Positions 26,312 to 39,600 of a DNA stretch of 64,000 nt are shown piece by piece. How positions within the stretch are numbered: position 1 is the first letter of the stretch; the number at the start of each line of letters is the position of its first letter. A model generated the notes under the pieces. The model had not been told where the DNA came from. It did not search any database and saw only the letters and a program-made list of their open reading frames with translations. Source of the stretch: Paragonimus westermani. Its lineage: Eukaryota > Platyhelminthes > Trematoda > Plagiorchiida > Troglotrematidae. The stretch is taken from assembly GCA_008508345.1 (NCBI GenBank), contig QNGE01000123.1:313599-377598 (forward strand), written 5' to 3'. Position numbers and translations under genes: made by a program.

Positions 26312-26644
26312 TTATTTCCTGTTTCTTGTGTTCACGACTCCAGAATCGCCTCTCTCATTTGGCTGTTTTACGCAACAAATTTCAATACTTGCATTAAATT
26401 GTGGCTCGTTTACATGAAGCCTATTAAACCTCCACCGAAAGCGGAAACTTTCCATATCACTTGATTTTCTTGGATGAAAACCAAAGAACACTTTAATTTT
26501 CTCAGTTGAACTTGAAGTCGTTTGAAACAGGATGAGTATCAAGTCTGATTCATGGAAACCAGATTGCTTGTGGTCTCGGTAGGCAACTTTAAGTTCACTA
26601 GTCTCACACAGTATCTCCACTGTGTAATCATTAACCATAAAGAC
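26312..26644 (-). CDS. Candidate last coding exon, product unknown
   Basis: On the minus strand an acceptor (CACTCACATATCAG) is followed by a phase-0 frame of 110 codons to a TAG/TGA-type stop at 26312. The peptide begins VFMVNDYTVEILCETSELKV, has a beta-rich middle (DLILILF, KIKVFFGF) and a polar C-terminus. The alternating hydrophobic pattern could be a beta-sandwich, but I cannot name the family. It is among the longest frames outside the retroelement. No upstream partner exon was identified with confidence. Confidence 0.3.
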   Translation of the reverse strand, partial: VFMVNDYTVEILCETSELKVAYRDHKQSGFHESDLILILFQTTSSSTEKIKVFFGFHPRKSSDMESFRFRWRFNRLHVNEPQFNASIEICCVKQPNERGDSGVVNTRNRK

Positions 26645-26803
26645 CTGATATGTGAGTGAAGTGTGGACACATGGAGTTATATAGATGGCAATAAATCACT
26701 AACTACAGTGAAATTTTGAGTCCATTGCTTTCATTGAATAAACTATTTACTGCCAGTAACATATACTAGCACGGAGTCTAGCGGGCTGTAGCGTGGATGC
26801 GCT

Positions 26804-26850
26804 TCGACGAATGCGAAATTCAAGCTCATTGTTTCTTTTCCAAAAGGCTG
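26804..26850 (+). repeat. SINE body fragment
   Basis: GACGA..CGAAATTCAAGCTC..TTCTTTTCCAAAA aligns to the body of the SINE at 9119-9170 (GACGAG..CGAAACTCGAG..TTCTTTCCAAAA) with gaps, roughly 70% by eye. It includes the hammerhead-like CGAAAC/CGAAAT region but has no tRNA head. Confidence 0.3.
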
Positions 26851-29800
26851 TATGAAAAATTATCCACATTCTGAACGTGAGATAAGATTCGAACTGCATA
26901 TAACTTGTATATCAATCACAGTTCAAAATAATCACCAGTAACTGTGAGTCTGTGCAAATATTGAGAGAACTCACAGTGGGAGAAGTAGCGTAATTTTTTT
27001 CTCAAGGTCGGATCTTCATATTGCACCCTCAAGATGTAAGGATTTTCAAAATGAGTCAACTTGTAGACACTGTCCGTGTCTGGTGAAAAAGACGCGCACA
27101 CCGTGAAATATTGAAATTAATGTTTTTAATGCCAACGGAAGACTAGAAACGCAAAAATATGTCGCATGTATTTATCAGTGCCTATCAATTACCCCAAATC
27201 AGTACAGTTTGTAACAGGTACGTTGAATCAAGTTTTAGACGCTTATTTGTTTTCATAACCTTAACAAAATTAAAACGCTGCAATCAGGAAAATCTATTGT
27301 CTAACAGCGAACTCACATCACGTGATCTTGAAGCGGGATTACGGTAGATGGACATGTGATTTGTTGTCTGATCCTCACAAAAGGAAATAAATTAATGACG
27401 GATAGGCCAGATTATCTGCTGGTCCCACTTTGATGGAGCGATTGTTCTAGGGATTATCAGTTCCGTGTTACCTCTTTGTGGTTCCGGTCACTGTATCTCG
27501 CCTATTCACGTGGTCACGATCTTCATTCCAGTGTTTCGAAAGAGTTTACGAAAACCATAGTTTCAAGTGTTTCGCGTTATTCTGTTTGTAAATTGAAAGT
27601 GCATTTACCACGGTCGAATTTAAACAGTACAAACGAAATCTGTTCACGTGTCTTAAGGGTGTAACAAGTAAGTAAGACTGCTGGTCATGTATACATCTGT
27701 GGTGGTCCAAAGAAATGACTGCCGGACGATTGGTGCACACATGTGACTTTGACTAGCCCATGTCGGGCAAAACAAGAAGGGGTATCGTCTATCGATCACA
27801 GGCACAAAAGCCATCGATCGGTAGGCGACTGGGCAAACCGAATAAACACTGGTCATGCATATCTCTGTCTGCTTATCTGTGCGGTGCACGCATGCGTTTC
27901 CACGTTTGTGTGCACAGTACGTGCGTGCGTGGCCATAATGGGTCAAAGCGCCTTCTGATGTGGCACCCTGCTTTTAAATAATTGAGCCAGTTGGGAAGCC
28001 TGTTTAAATCACACAGTAAAGGTATAAAAATCTCCAGCTTATATGTGAACACCTGTATATGTAAATAAGTGAATAGGGCAAACGAGTTTAAGTCAGACGA
28101 GTCTATTTGTCACTTTGTTCTACAAATAAGTATTCTATCAACTAACTTCACAACTTACTTCATAGTCACAATAAACTTCGTCAAAGAAATTGAAGACTAT
28201 ACAACGTGAATATAACCAACACGTACGTCCCAAGTGAGTAGCTTTCAAGAAGAAACACTTTTGCACACCCTACGGTGTAAATGACATATCTACCGTCATT
28301 CGAACCAATGCATGATAGACTCCATTGGAAAGAAATGGTTTTCTAGAGAAAGAAATTCTGCTCGTGAAAAACCACAGACAAAGGTGAGTCTTTCTGTAAT
28401 GAAATAAAATTCCAACGGAGAGATAGTTGACGGAGTCAACTGAAATAAAAACAAGCTGTTTGTTTTAGATCAATCTTTTACATAAAAGAGGAGAGGCGTA
28501 CGCCGAACGTTTTCTCGCCTGTCTTAAAAATATCCGGTTGCAGAAATTTATTCTCTTAAGTGAGACAACCATTCTCTTTCAGGTGCATCTTTCACACCAA
28601 AACTTTGTTTGACTTCTTTTTTCGCCCCTAGGTCATAGTTTATTGGATGAACTGTACCTTATGGTGCATTTGGTCCTGCAGTGTAGCTGTTTTGATCACT
28701 TAAAGTAAAGTCAAGATCTAATATCGGAGACTCATATCTTCATGCATTATTTGCAGTCCTTAACTGATGGCAATCATTATTTAATACTTTTAACATAGAG
28801 TTATGAGTTACTAACTGTTGCGTAACATGTTAAGTGATTAAAAAGATAGTTATGCCGTTGGCGTTCATCGTACACACAGATTAGCCTATTCAATATCAAC
28901 CGTCTTTTTTCATGACATTCAAGTCATAAAAAACTTTAAGCGAACAGTATAGATGATACCATTACATAGGGCTGAGTATGAGTTAAAACTATATTGGTCC
29001 ACAGGAGGGACGGTGCGGCCGGACAAGTAATTAACATTACTTAGCTGCGAGTAGGAATACAAACGAATTTGGTCCTAGATATAAAATATTGATCAGGCTA
29101 GAATAGTGGGAGGAGGACCAATTTTTCCACAGTGTGGGCGGTCGTCTTCGGCCAGGAGAGAGCCCCAGGGTCTGAACGAGTTGTTTCTGCACACACACAT
29201 TCTGATGATATGATCAATTTGCGACTCCATTGGCGGCATTTAATCTTACGCGACGTGTCCGGGACTTAACAGACGGTGCGATATGTTCCCGTTTCTTTCG
29301 ATATGTCTGTCACAATTCATCTAATGGGCCAGAATTGAAGAATTAATGCTTTTCGTTGTCCCAGATTGAAGCTAGGCAGGGTAATGTTTGCGGATCTTTT
29401 CAGATAAGCACCTACTAATGAAATCTACGTATACCGAGTCACAGGAACGGTCGAATGGATAGATCAAGAGGGAGTCAACATCATCAAGCACGTTATTTTA
29501 CAGATTCAGGGAAATCGGGATCGTTTGTCTGTGTCCACCCCTTTATGTTCATGATTATCGTTGGAGTACCGTTTGTACAAACATTCAGGTCTAGTCAAGT
29601 TGTCTAGTATATCAACTCACTTTCCTTATTAATTGTTCTAGATCATTTGCCGCTGTTTCTTCCCAGTACTTTATTCTGCGCTTGAACTTTTTGTAATGTG
29701 TTGTCCTTGTTTATCCTTCTCAGTTAGCACAATTTCTTTACCAACAACATTTGACAAACTGACAGGTTTTCACTAAGACAAAAGCCGATCTCCATACGAT

Positions 29801-31923
29801 GTGCTGGTATCTGTGTTTGTGGTTAAGGAAGCTAACAGCTCAGAAAACGAAGAAACCGCAGAAATACTCTTGCTCATCAGGGCTGAGAGAGTGAAAAGGT
29901 AGTATGTCATCAGGACTCAAGTTTCTGAAGAGAAGCACCGAGGGATATGCGAAAAATATACGTGAGGTAACCGATTTACACGCAGTGCATTTTCATCTAG
30001 CTGTCGACGCTGATCTGTGGGCATTTTGATGACTTACCGACTCGAGTCGGCCACAGCACCATACAACCAAGTCGCCACCACTTACGGCACTTATCTAAGA
30101 CCAGCATTATGGCGGAAAATCCAATTTACTAACAACACGATGCCATGGCTTCTGGCTGTCAGTTGACTGTAAAAAACATGCCTTGGAACCTATTCGTCAG
30201 CATCACTACGAGCGAGTCTGAAATAACAAACACAAATTAGCCCCAACATGAGTACAATTAGTGTCTCCTCTTCGAAACACCTTATTGTTAAACATCGTAT
30301 CCGCCATCGAATTCTTCTTAGATTTTAAAAAAGCACATGTCCTAAATACTGCATATTTCACAGGCACATTTTTCGGCTTTTACTGTTTTACTGCGGCATG
30401 AACAACCCCTTTGAACACTACCCAAACAGTTTCACTCTGAGCTCAGGGTAACGTTTCGAGGTGTGAACTTAAAACATCTGATCCATGAACTGATCCTCCG
30501 CTAGAATATTTTCTGAATAACGGAAGTGTATACAAATATCTACATCGTCTTCAGTGATGTGAATTTTGTGTGGGTTTAGCATTTCGGCCCAGAGAAGGTT
30601 CAAAACAATGAAACTTCCTATCTATTCTGTCATCCAACTCGAACCTATTTGCTACGCTCCGGGAAGCAGTGACTATTCGCCACAGTTCTTCTCAACTGTG
30701 TACAAATTGCATTGCTATTTGCAAACAATTGCATTGAACCGACAGAGTTTTGAAGTAGGATTAGAGCACTAAACCCTTGAATATTCAGCAGACGAACATT
30801 CTAGCGGATTCCAAACTGAACCATATCCTCTGCGTCCTGAAAAGCGGCCAAATGGGGTTCGGGCTTGAGCACACCTCTGGTTCACGGGAGTGACGGTGTA
30901 AAAATTACCAGGGATAAGCCCGTAGAAGTGCACTTCAGTCTTAAGACGTACATTTAACAATTCTACAAAAAAGACAACGTTACCACCAACCGTTCAAAAC
31001 GCTGTACGATTAACGGAAAAAACGCCTTAGTGAAATTCACAAACAAGTATATAGGGTCTTTCTGCCTTCACGGCAGGTTTCCTAAAGCCGGCCTTCAGAG
31101 AAAGCTGTGTGAAAATAATTCAGTTGGTCAGGAATCCATATTTCCATCAAAGACATCGTATTGTCTCACAGTTGTCTAATTGAGTAGCAAGTGGTGACCC
31201 CTTTCGCAGTTGAGTTTGGGATGTGAGAAAATTTGTATCCATCTGGAAATAAGTGTTTTGCCAGCCAGATCGTGAGTAGCTCTTACGTGAGACAGACTAC
31301 CACTGTTTTTTAGTGAGTGGACTAATGCCATGAATAATGTACAAACCCGATCTGACAGATAAATCATGCTCAACTAGTTTGTTGAAAGCGCTCACAGAAA
31401 AGGGCTTTTCCACATACCACTGTCATTGCTGGCGGTGAGGAATTGTTCATAGAACTGGTCTTACACATCGTCATTGTAGTACATGCTTAGACCCTGAATA
31501 TGAAGAAACTGGAAGGTTACCCGGACATATCGCAGACGCATGGCATGATTCGAAAGCTGTCTTCGAATGACTTGCCTGTCATCATTGAAGTTATGCAGTT
31601 AGCAAGCGCAAAGTGGACACGCTGCCCCAGCACTTGCTCCTAGAAGCTTATCACAGTTGGCGAGCCAATTTTGCTTTAGGAGAACGGTATCAGTGTCTTG
31701 GTGATTCATTTGCATCGTAATCAGAGTGGTAATTTTTTGACTGCTGGGCACACACACGCCTTATGTTTCGTAAGATGGAGCTGTGCGTTCACCGATGTTT
31801 TACAGATTGGCATGCTTTCGGAACAGAGATCAAGCAGAACGACGTCATCGGCGTAATCTGTGTCGGTCAGCGTAGGAGATAAGCGTGCTCAAGCGTGATG
31901 TTTACTCAACAACCTGCTTTCAG
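26851..31923. other. No convincing gene; GC-richer alternating tract
   Basis: Stop-rich sequence. At 27740-27980 the DNA is GC-richer and open on both strands, with alternating purine-pyrimidine runs such as GTGCACGCATGCGT and GTGTGCACAGTACGTGCGTG near 27880-27930. This looks compositional rather than coding. 28-30.5 kb holds nothing recognisable. Confidence 0.45.
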
Positions 31924-33616
31924 TCAGTTCAGCAGAAATAACCACCATCAAGTGGTCAAGGTTTTGCGTATTGTGTGCAACCCAGACCTTTATATACAGA
32001 TGAAGTCCCACAGAGATCAAAACGAAATACCCGTTTATTTTTATCGGGAACTGAAAAAAGCTACTCATCAAAGTAGTCTCAGTACTGAATTGAACCTGTT
32101 GTTGGGATGTAACGTAGATCACCAATTCGTTGCATTATGTAACGTCTAGCCTCAGAATACTGTGACTAGTGTTTAGGCTTCGTTGGCTGTGGAGCATTAC
32201 AATTCAGAAGTTCTGAATATTCAAAGGAGTTCAATGAGAAGTTCAGCACAAGTGAGAAAAAACAGGGTGATATCCCCACAGTTGTTGAAAAGGTGTAAAA
32301 CATTTTGTGAAACTTGTGCCACTGGTTAATTTCAAAATAATTCTGTTACGAGAAGAAAAACAAGATATATCAACGTTTTTTCTCCAACTTGGTGCACAAG
32401 CGGTTTGTCCCGCTTTTTTTAAACAGCCGATAACACAAATACTTGTTCGTCTGACTGCCGAAACTGACATTTCTGATCTACACGAAAACTACTGCCAAAA
32501 ACCTGTACTTCCTAGTCAGGGCGAAGCATATGCGAACAATTTCAGGATGTCAAAACAATTGTTACGGAATAACTATAACAGAAGATATTGAAGACCATTC
32601 TTGGGTCAGTTCAGCGACAAATTAAAAAGGCAACACTAACGAGGAATGATCAAGCAAAATTCTTTTAGCTCAATGAAAACATCAAGCGTCTAGATACAAC
32701 TGTAAGTTCGTGAGCGTTCCCTACATGCGTGTACCTGTCACCGTGTAAAAATGTTGTGAAGACGATTTGATTGAGACTGTTCAAAGGTGTGTCGGAGCGC
32801 TAGGGCCTAATTGGCACTAGCGTCTTCACTGCCGACTTATCTCTTCTCTGACGCCAGGTTCTTTGCTATATTTGTCAATACCTCTGACGAGGAACATTCT
32901 CTCCGACCTAATTTTATGAACGACTATTCCAAACATGTGTCTGCCACTGACACCAACAACCGTGAGAGTTTCATCATAATTCAGTTTGTTTCGTGATTGT
33001 TCCAAAACTGACTGATGTCTAGGTGAAAACCATCACTGGTCAGTTGCTATCTACCCTTGGTTCACTTGAAATCTGGCGGTGTGATAATCTGTCTAAATTT
33101 TATGTTAACCCACTTCTGGCTATTGATTCCGGTTTCTCCACAGCCGTTTAAAAATGAATGGAAATTTTTAACATTTCGCTTTGTTGCTAAGTAGTGCATC
33201 CCAGCCGTAAGCGCATGATTTATCATTTCGGTGGTATTGGATTTGAGGTGTGCATGTTAAACCAGTAAGCTTGCGCATCAGTTGTTGCGAGCGATGAACG
33301 CGGATGGTGCACAGCTTTCTTATTCGAAAAACGAATACACGGGTTATGCGTTTCAACACGACTACAAACAAAAACACTCATCTACGCACGACACTGATCA
33401 CAGAACGTCACGGCTGCTATGAACCCCAGTGCTCAGTTCCTTTATATACCAAGACCTGTTTCATGCGATACTGCATTCCACTGTTTTCTCTTAAATTTTC
33501 CTCCAGGCTATCTCGATGTCATAATCATTGCTCCTGCCATACGATTGAGTGGTAGTAGTATGTATAGTGTGCTCCGATCGTTCGTCCTCAGTACAGTAAC
33601 ACCAATTGTTACGTAA
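31924..33616 (+). CDS. Candidate multi-exon gene, product unknown
   Basis: Exon candidates: 31924-32113 (acceptor CAACCTGCTTTCAG, donor GTAGAT, exits phase 0), 32427 onward (acceptor CCGCTTTTTTTAAACAG, phase 0, possible GTACTT donor after 32504), a 33-nt micro-exon 32669-32701 (acceptor AAATTCTTTTAG, donor GTAAGT, phase 0/0), 32858-32961 (acceptor TTATCTCTTCTCTGACGCCAG, donor GTGAGA, exits phase 1) and 33507-33616 (acceptor TTAAATTTTCCTCCAG, enters phase 1, ends TAA). Phases agree for most joins, but the join into 32858 needs two extra bases and is unexplained. Segments include VVKVLRIVCNPDLYIQMKSH and YLDVIIIAPAIRL. I recognise no domain. Acceptors are good; protein identity and the full chain are uncertain. 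Confidence 0.3.
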
Positions 33617-35372
33617 ACATACCGTTCAGTTTGGTCCTCATTCACCCGTTTGCAATATTTTACAGAAGGTAGAAAACGGAAGTAATCTGAAGCCAGTTCA
33701 GTCTTCCTGTCGATCAGCACACTCGGTAACTTCATCGGGACGCAAGGGTAAGTGTTGAAGAAATTGCAGAGATTGTAGTGTTATTCATAACCGATTTGGT
33801 CATAACAAAATTATGCCATAGAGAAGTTAGCTGTTCTCCCACATTGATTTGATGACTTCCAAATTTTTGCCAGATTTGGTCTTCAGGATGAATATTCAAT
33901 GATGCTTTAAGAGCAAACACTGTTCGTGGAATACTTTGTTAAAAGATTTTGCTGTCTGTGGGTCTTTCTGTCCATTTCCCTGCATTTTGTGGGTTCTCTT
34001 ACTGCTTTTAAAGATGTTACTTTAGTTTATGGTCCCACGAAGACCGATTGTGACAACCGACTGAATGTGTTTCCAACGGTGACACAAATTATTCAAAGTA
34101 TGTTTTTTGAGTACTCAAATTATTTTGTCTTGGCTGTCAAGTTGATAGAAATGTGCCACATGCAAATCCTACTCACTCGCAGTAGTTGTCCAGTATGTGA
34201 ACTGGAAATTTTGATTAACTACTCTGTTTATTGAATTCGCCACGATATTATTTATGCCAGGGCTAACTAATGAATCGTGTTCTCTATTTAAACTGTTAAA
34301 ACTGGTTCATTCTTATAATCTATTGATCAAGAACAATCACCTAGAATCATGCTCAGGTTTCTGCTAGCCATATCTGTCTCACGTCATCTCTGCAAAGGTT
34401 GAATTCAACTGCAGTTGCAAACCGTTCTCTTACTCAAAGTCTAATTGTAATGTAATAGGATGATAATCCTACGTTATCCATCCATGAATGATTCAATCTA
34501 GCTGAAAGTTGTTGGGCCAGAACACAAAAAAGAACAGTAACAATTTTTCTGGTTATTATTGATCATCATACAAACCTGTTTGGTACTTGTTGCGACAGTT
34601 TTATTGATCGTGCAGTCCTAAAATTTATCCATAGTATTTACTTATCTTTGTCTTAAGCAATTCCAACGACGGCTAAATGAGCGAGTTTTGTACGTCCTAC
34701 ATAGCCCTACGATATCAAACATAACAACGTCAGTATAATCCACATGTGGGCTATTTATGTCAGTCGGTCTAATCTGAAGGGAGAGGGTTCTGTGACTGTT
34801 TACCAGTTTAGCCACATCCTGGATCCCGTTCACATGTGGTTTGTTATACGGAAGTGTATTGCCGATTGATTCCTCGGTTAAAATTGCTTTGAAAGTGAAG
34901 AAGGCAGTTAGTCTGAATTCTACAAGCGACGAAAAGAAATTTCTGCTACCTCGAATAGATTTGCTTTACTCCAATGATCGGATCACTCTTTCTCATGCGA
35001 TAAAATCTTGCTTTAGTTAGTGATAACGACAGATGTTTCACCACAGCGGGCATTAATGACTGTTTTGAGGGTGTAGGTTGTCATAAATTTTGAATCGCAT
35101 CAAGTGATCCACAGTTCAGATGATTCGATGGATATCTCGTGATAATTTTGAAAAGTGCAGTTAATGCCACAAGTCTGTCTACTACTTCGGAGCCCAAGGA
35201 GGATGCTAACAGTTTCTTAATGCACTAACGAAATGTTCAACATGCCAGAACTTGAATGAACCCTCTGAAGCCTTTCAATAAACATACTCTGAGAATCGGT
35301 ATGTTTGCTCTGAGCTCAGTTAAGGTTAGTCATTATGGAGATAACAAGTTTGGAACAGCGTGAAGAAATCTG

Positions 35373-35645
35373 TTGAATATTGCTGGTACTCTTGTGTACG
35401 ACACACTTGGTTTGCCAGATAGTTCAATCCGTTATAGGCCTACTGACCAGCTGGTCTACGGTTTTCCTACTCTTTCTGACGTTCTGCGTGGTTCGAATAA
35501 TTCCGTTGGATCTACTTCATATTTAGTTACTAGTAACGAGAAGATGGCCGAAGGGAATGAATCGCAATTGCAGAATCGCCGACGGAAGCGAATCGTTTAT
35601 GTTGCGCTCGCATTATGCTGCACGTTAAACCTGAAGAATGTTTGA
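35373..35645 (+). CDS. Candidate exon with basic/hydrophobic C-terminus
   Basis: The frame is open from shortly upstream of 35373 to the TGA at 35645, about 90 codons, noticeably GC-richer than its surroundings. It encodes a polar region (PDSSIRYRPTDQLVYGF), an Asn/Ser stretch with two NxS/T-type sites, then NRRRKRIVYVALALCC, a basic cluster followed by a short hydrophobic run. An in-frame ATG lies at codon 58 (EKMAEG). No acceptor that keeps the frame was found, so the exon start is not fixed. Unknown family. Confidence 0.22.
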   Translation: MNIAGTLVYDTLGLPDSSIRYRPTDQLVYGFPTLSDVLRGSNNSVGSTSYLVTSNEKMAEGNESQLQNRRRKRIVYVALALCCTLNLKNV

Positions 35646-36388
35646 CTACACCATCAACACTGAAACGCTGTTCCAGTAACACAACTTGGTTGACTGCCGT
35701 TGCGTTTCCACTATTTCTTTTAACGCAGAGTTAAGTTTGACTTGGTTCAGTGAATTGTACAGCGTCTAGTTACAGAGTGCAACAAATTACTCCAGACATA
35801 AGCCTACGCGCTTTACAAATTGCCTAGTTTGAAAGTGGAACTGCGGCTTTGTACTGACATTTCACTGACTGATTCTCCATTCCATTGTTTTTGCAGTGGG
35901 CTTGACTCACAACTGTAGACACGTCAGCAGTAAGTATAAGAATATGATCGGTCGACCCGAAAAGTTACTGCTGACTAACTTGATATAAGGTAGTTCCTTA
36001 TCTGAAAATTCGTGGGTGTCGGTTCAAAGAGGTTACGCTACCATGAATGAATATTTTAACTGGAAGCTTATGAAAGTTTTAGCTCGACGTTGTTTTGTGC
36101 AGTTGTTTGCATCATGTGCCCTCAGCCTAATTGTTCCATACTGCCCACAGCAGGTTGTAGTCAAGGGTGTTACAGTGAGAAGTAAACTGCGCGTAAGGAT
36201 TTGTGAAAGTTGTTAACACAAATGTGCGTGAAGCTATACTGTACACTAATAAGATGAGCTACCGTTAATATGTAAGATTACAAATGTCCCAGTTGGTTTT
36301 GGAAAATAATATGCGCACACATTTAACTATGTTCCAAGAGGTCAGCAGTTGTCATGCCAGTTTTGACAATCAAACTGGATGCATTCAG

Positions 36389-36648
36389 TTATAGTCCACG
36401 ACCACACGTATAGAGAGGATGTGTTGGTTCAGTGGCCGGAAATGCAACCATACGTGCAGTTATCAAAGGAAGACTGCCTACACAGAACTGTGCGACTTAT
36501 TTGGCTTTATTGTCACAATCATATAAAGTTGGTTGTGGATGACATTAAAATCGGCGAATTCATGGACAACTTGACGAAAACTACGCCGTTTGGAGTAGTG
36601 GAAGGTCTGTTTAACTATAATATCAAGAAAGCACTTATCAAATTTTAG
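36389..36648 (+). CDS. Candidate last coding exon, product unknown
   Basis: A GGATGCATTCAG acceptor leads into a frame of about 86 codons ending at TAG. Two exon bases complete a codon, so the previous exon should leave one base. The peptide has a soluble, mixed composition (LVQWPEMQPYVQLSKEDC, VVDDIKIGEFMDNL). No family recognised and no confirmed partner exon. Confidence 0.25.
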
Positions 36649-39600
36649 AACAAATTTATCTACTCATTCCGCAGTCTCATCAGGAAGATCAGTGAGAAGC
36701 ATGTCTCCGGGATCTCGATAACACCACAGACCTACTAGTTAAGATGCGACATACAGTTATCCTCTTCAATTAGGTCTGGTCAACTAACTGATGTCAGCTG
36801 AAAAACGCTGTCTTGCAACGGTTAAAGTGATTGCAACTGGATTACGGATTTCAGAGCTGTAAGCAGGGGCCGGAGATCAATCTGATACATGTTCTCTTCT
36901 CAGCAGTCCCAAGTGGTGTATTCCTCTTGTGGTTTACCGGTCTAAAAATGCAGCTTTGTTCAACAGACCATGTTGATATTTTGTGTAATATATCAACCTT
37001 GTACTGAGACCTCAAATACGTAGGTTGTCCAGTATACCATGTTGAACATATTATGTATCACACAGTGTTTTCCAAATGAAATGCTATAAGATCCCTCTGT
37101 CACTTTAGTGAAATGTATTTTGCGTATGTGCTGAGTCTGTTTGGAAACTCATACCGAACTGGACGCACAAAAACGTAGAACGGTGATGACCAAAACTCAG
37201 TAGAATAGTAAAGGACCACAGTGAAGTGGAGTCATAGTGATAAATGCCGGATGTGTTGTTTTTGCGTTAGGCAATGACCAAAAAGTAATCCTTAAATGAA
37301 GGAGTCAGACGACAAACGGTTGGATGCATTCCAACATGTTCTGCCGCACAAATTATACAGATTGAAGAGGTCAACTGCGCTAGGAACAAGAACGGACTTT
37401 TAGAACTATCTTGGATATATGAAAAGTGTTTGTGCTGAAGACTGGGCAAATTACTCTCATAAAAAATCAGTGTTGTAACTCATTATTTCACCTCTTTCGA
37501 AATCTGATTTTGTTTTGTAAAATTTGGGACATCGCCCTGAATAGCCCCAAAACTCTGTAGGAGAAATGGATAGTGACCTCAAACGCATTGCTCAGCATAA
37601 GGCTTATTTTCAATCCGAAAAACATTTATTGGTAAACAAATCTCTGCACTTTAATCGTCCTGTTTACATTATAGGAAAGGCAACGCAGTGTGCGGTAGCA
37701 TGATAATCCGCTTGTTGTGGATGACGCATGTTGATGTCTACAGAGGTTGAAAAAACGGCGAGAGCAGAACTCTGTCATTTCTGAAAATCATTTGCCTCGA
37801 CAATATTGACAACAAACTGAAGATGAATACAGATGATACGATGAGGCAGAAAGTGCAGATGTATCGTTCAGAAGGTGTCAAGTTATATTTTGGATAGTAT
37901 GCACACGAAAGTCTTACGTTAGAGCTCATTCCTCCGATAGGTGAAAAATGTTTCATGGGGAGCCAAATTTGAACCATATCCAGCCTGATTAGTTCGAAGG
38001 CCAAAAGTCAATCATTAACGAATAACTAACTGCAGTTTTAGTGGAATTTAAGAGATAGAAGCAAACTTGTAAACGGACCATCTGTCGAGTGGGTACGGAA
38101 TTTTGACTCAGGGTTCCCGGGGTAGAAAACGCAGTAGACTGTGAGAAGACAAATGTGAACGTATTTTAAAGGTAGAAGACTGATGCACTGATATCTTGTT
38201 ATTTCGATGTTGACCCACAAATTAATGTCGATGCGTGTTGTTTGAAACGTGACTTAACGGGAGCTACCAAAATGCCGATAGATTGTTAAATGAGGCGAAA
38301 GAAATGGAGGGTCAAGTCAATCAATTAAACCTGTGGGTGATAAAACGTGTAAGGGAGAAATATTGTTTATCGACAGAAAAGAGATTGCAATACAGAGCTG
38401 AATGCTGGCTTTGACCTTATGCAGAGAAGAGTCGTTTCTGTTCTTGTTTGCTGATGTTGGTCGATTCATCAGAAGAAAGAGTAATCAAAACTTTTGGACT
38501 TGAATCCTGTCTTAAAGTAGGTAAGTAAACTAGTAATGTATTGCATCAAACTCCTCCGATGGATTTGGGTGCATCGAGAAAGAACAACTCAATTCCCCGG
38601 AAATACCTATAGCAGGAAACTGTACAACGGTCCGTAACCACGTCATCGCTTCTAGGTGCTTGGTTGTTTACTGAGCACGGTGTTTCAGACAAGCAGTTAC
38701 GAACCATTAGGGTGGAACTGGTCGGATTTAAGACAAACCTGTCATGTTCCGTACTGCACGAGGACAAATATTCATCAAACTTTACCAACTTTAAACCCAT
38801 CAGCTGATTGGTACGTACGTATTGTCAGCTAAATTAGTGAAGGAAAGTTCTCAGCCTAAATTTCAAGCTTGTCAAATAACCGTACATCCAAAGGACCAGT
38901 TAGAGCTACCAAAATCATCAGAGTTTTCAGGCGCTTAGAAATTCACCACTGTAGATACATTAGGCGTGAACTGTGTGGGATAGTAGGTTTGTGGATTGAC
39001 GACCCATCGTTTTTAGAGAATGAAAACACCGTAAGATCCATGGCAAGTGGTGTCCATGAGAGAGAAGGCGAACTACATAAATGGCCTACAACGGACACCG
39101 ACTGAAGTGCATGATTTCAGAGCAAATCTGGGAATCAATATCCGGTGTCTGTATGAATTAATTGTAACTCTCGGCGGTTTAAACGAAAGTATGTAGGACT
39201 TCGCATGATTAAGATATAAGTAGGGATGGTGGAAGCGGTGACATTTTGGGGTTAAACATAAGTACTTGGGATTTACTGTTTAGATGCAAGCTATTGTCGT
39301 TACCACCGCTTAATGTGAGATAAAACGCGCAGCCAAACACTTTGGTTCACTGCAGTGACTTTGGTGCCGGACGGGCCGCTATCTGCAGGTGTAGCTTGCA
39401 AGACTGAGAACTACCAGCGGACTAGGCCATCCTTGTCTGTTGAAAGGTTGCCAGGCTTTGAGAGTCATAGCAAAATAAAGATCAGTAAAAGGAGAAGACT
39501 AGGTGCTTCAGCATTGACAAATTCCATTTTTATCACACATGACCGGGTCGAGGACGTCACCAAAACATTCTGACGTTAGTCGAATGCCAGCTGTACTCAT

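Noticed and set aside
27743..27981. Overlapping plus- and minus-strand frames
   Set aside because: Open frames on both strands follow from local GC-rich composition; no splice signals or domain.
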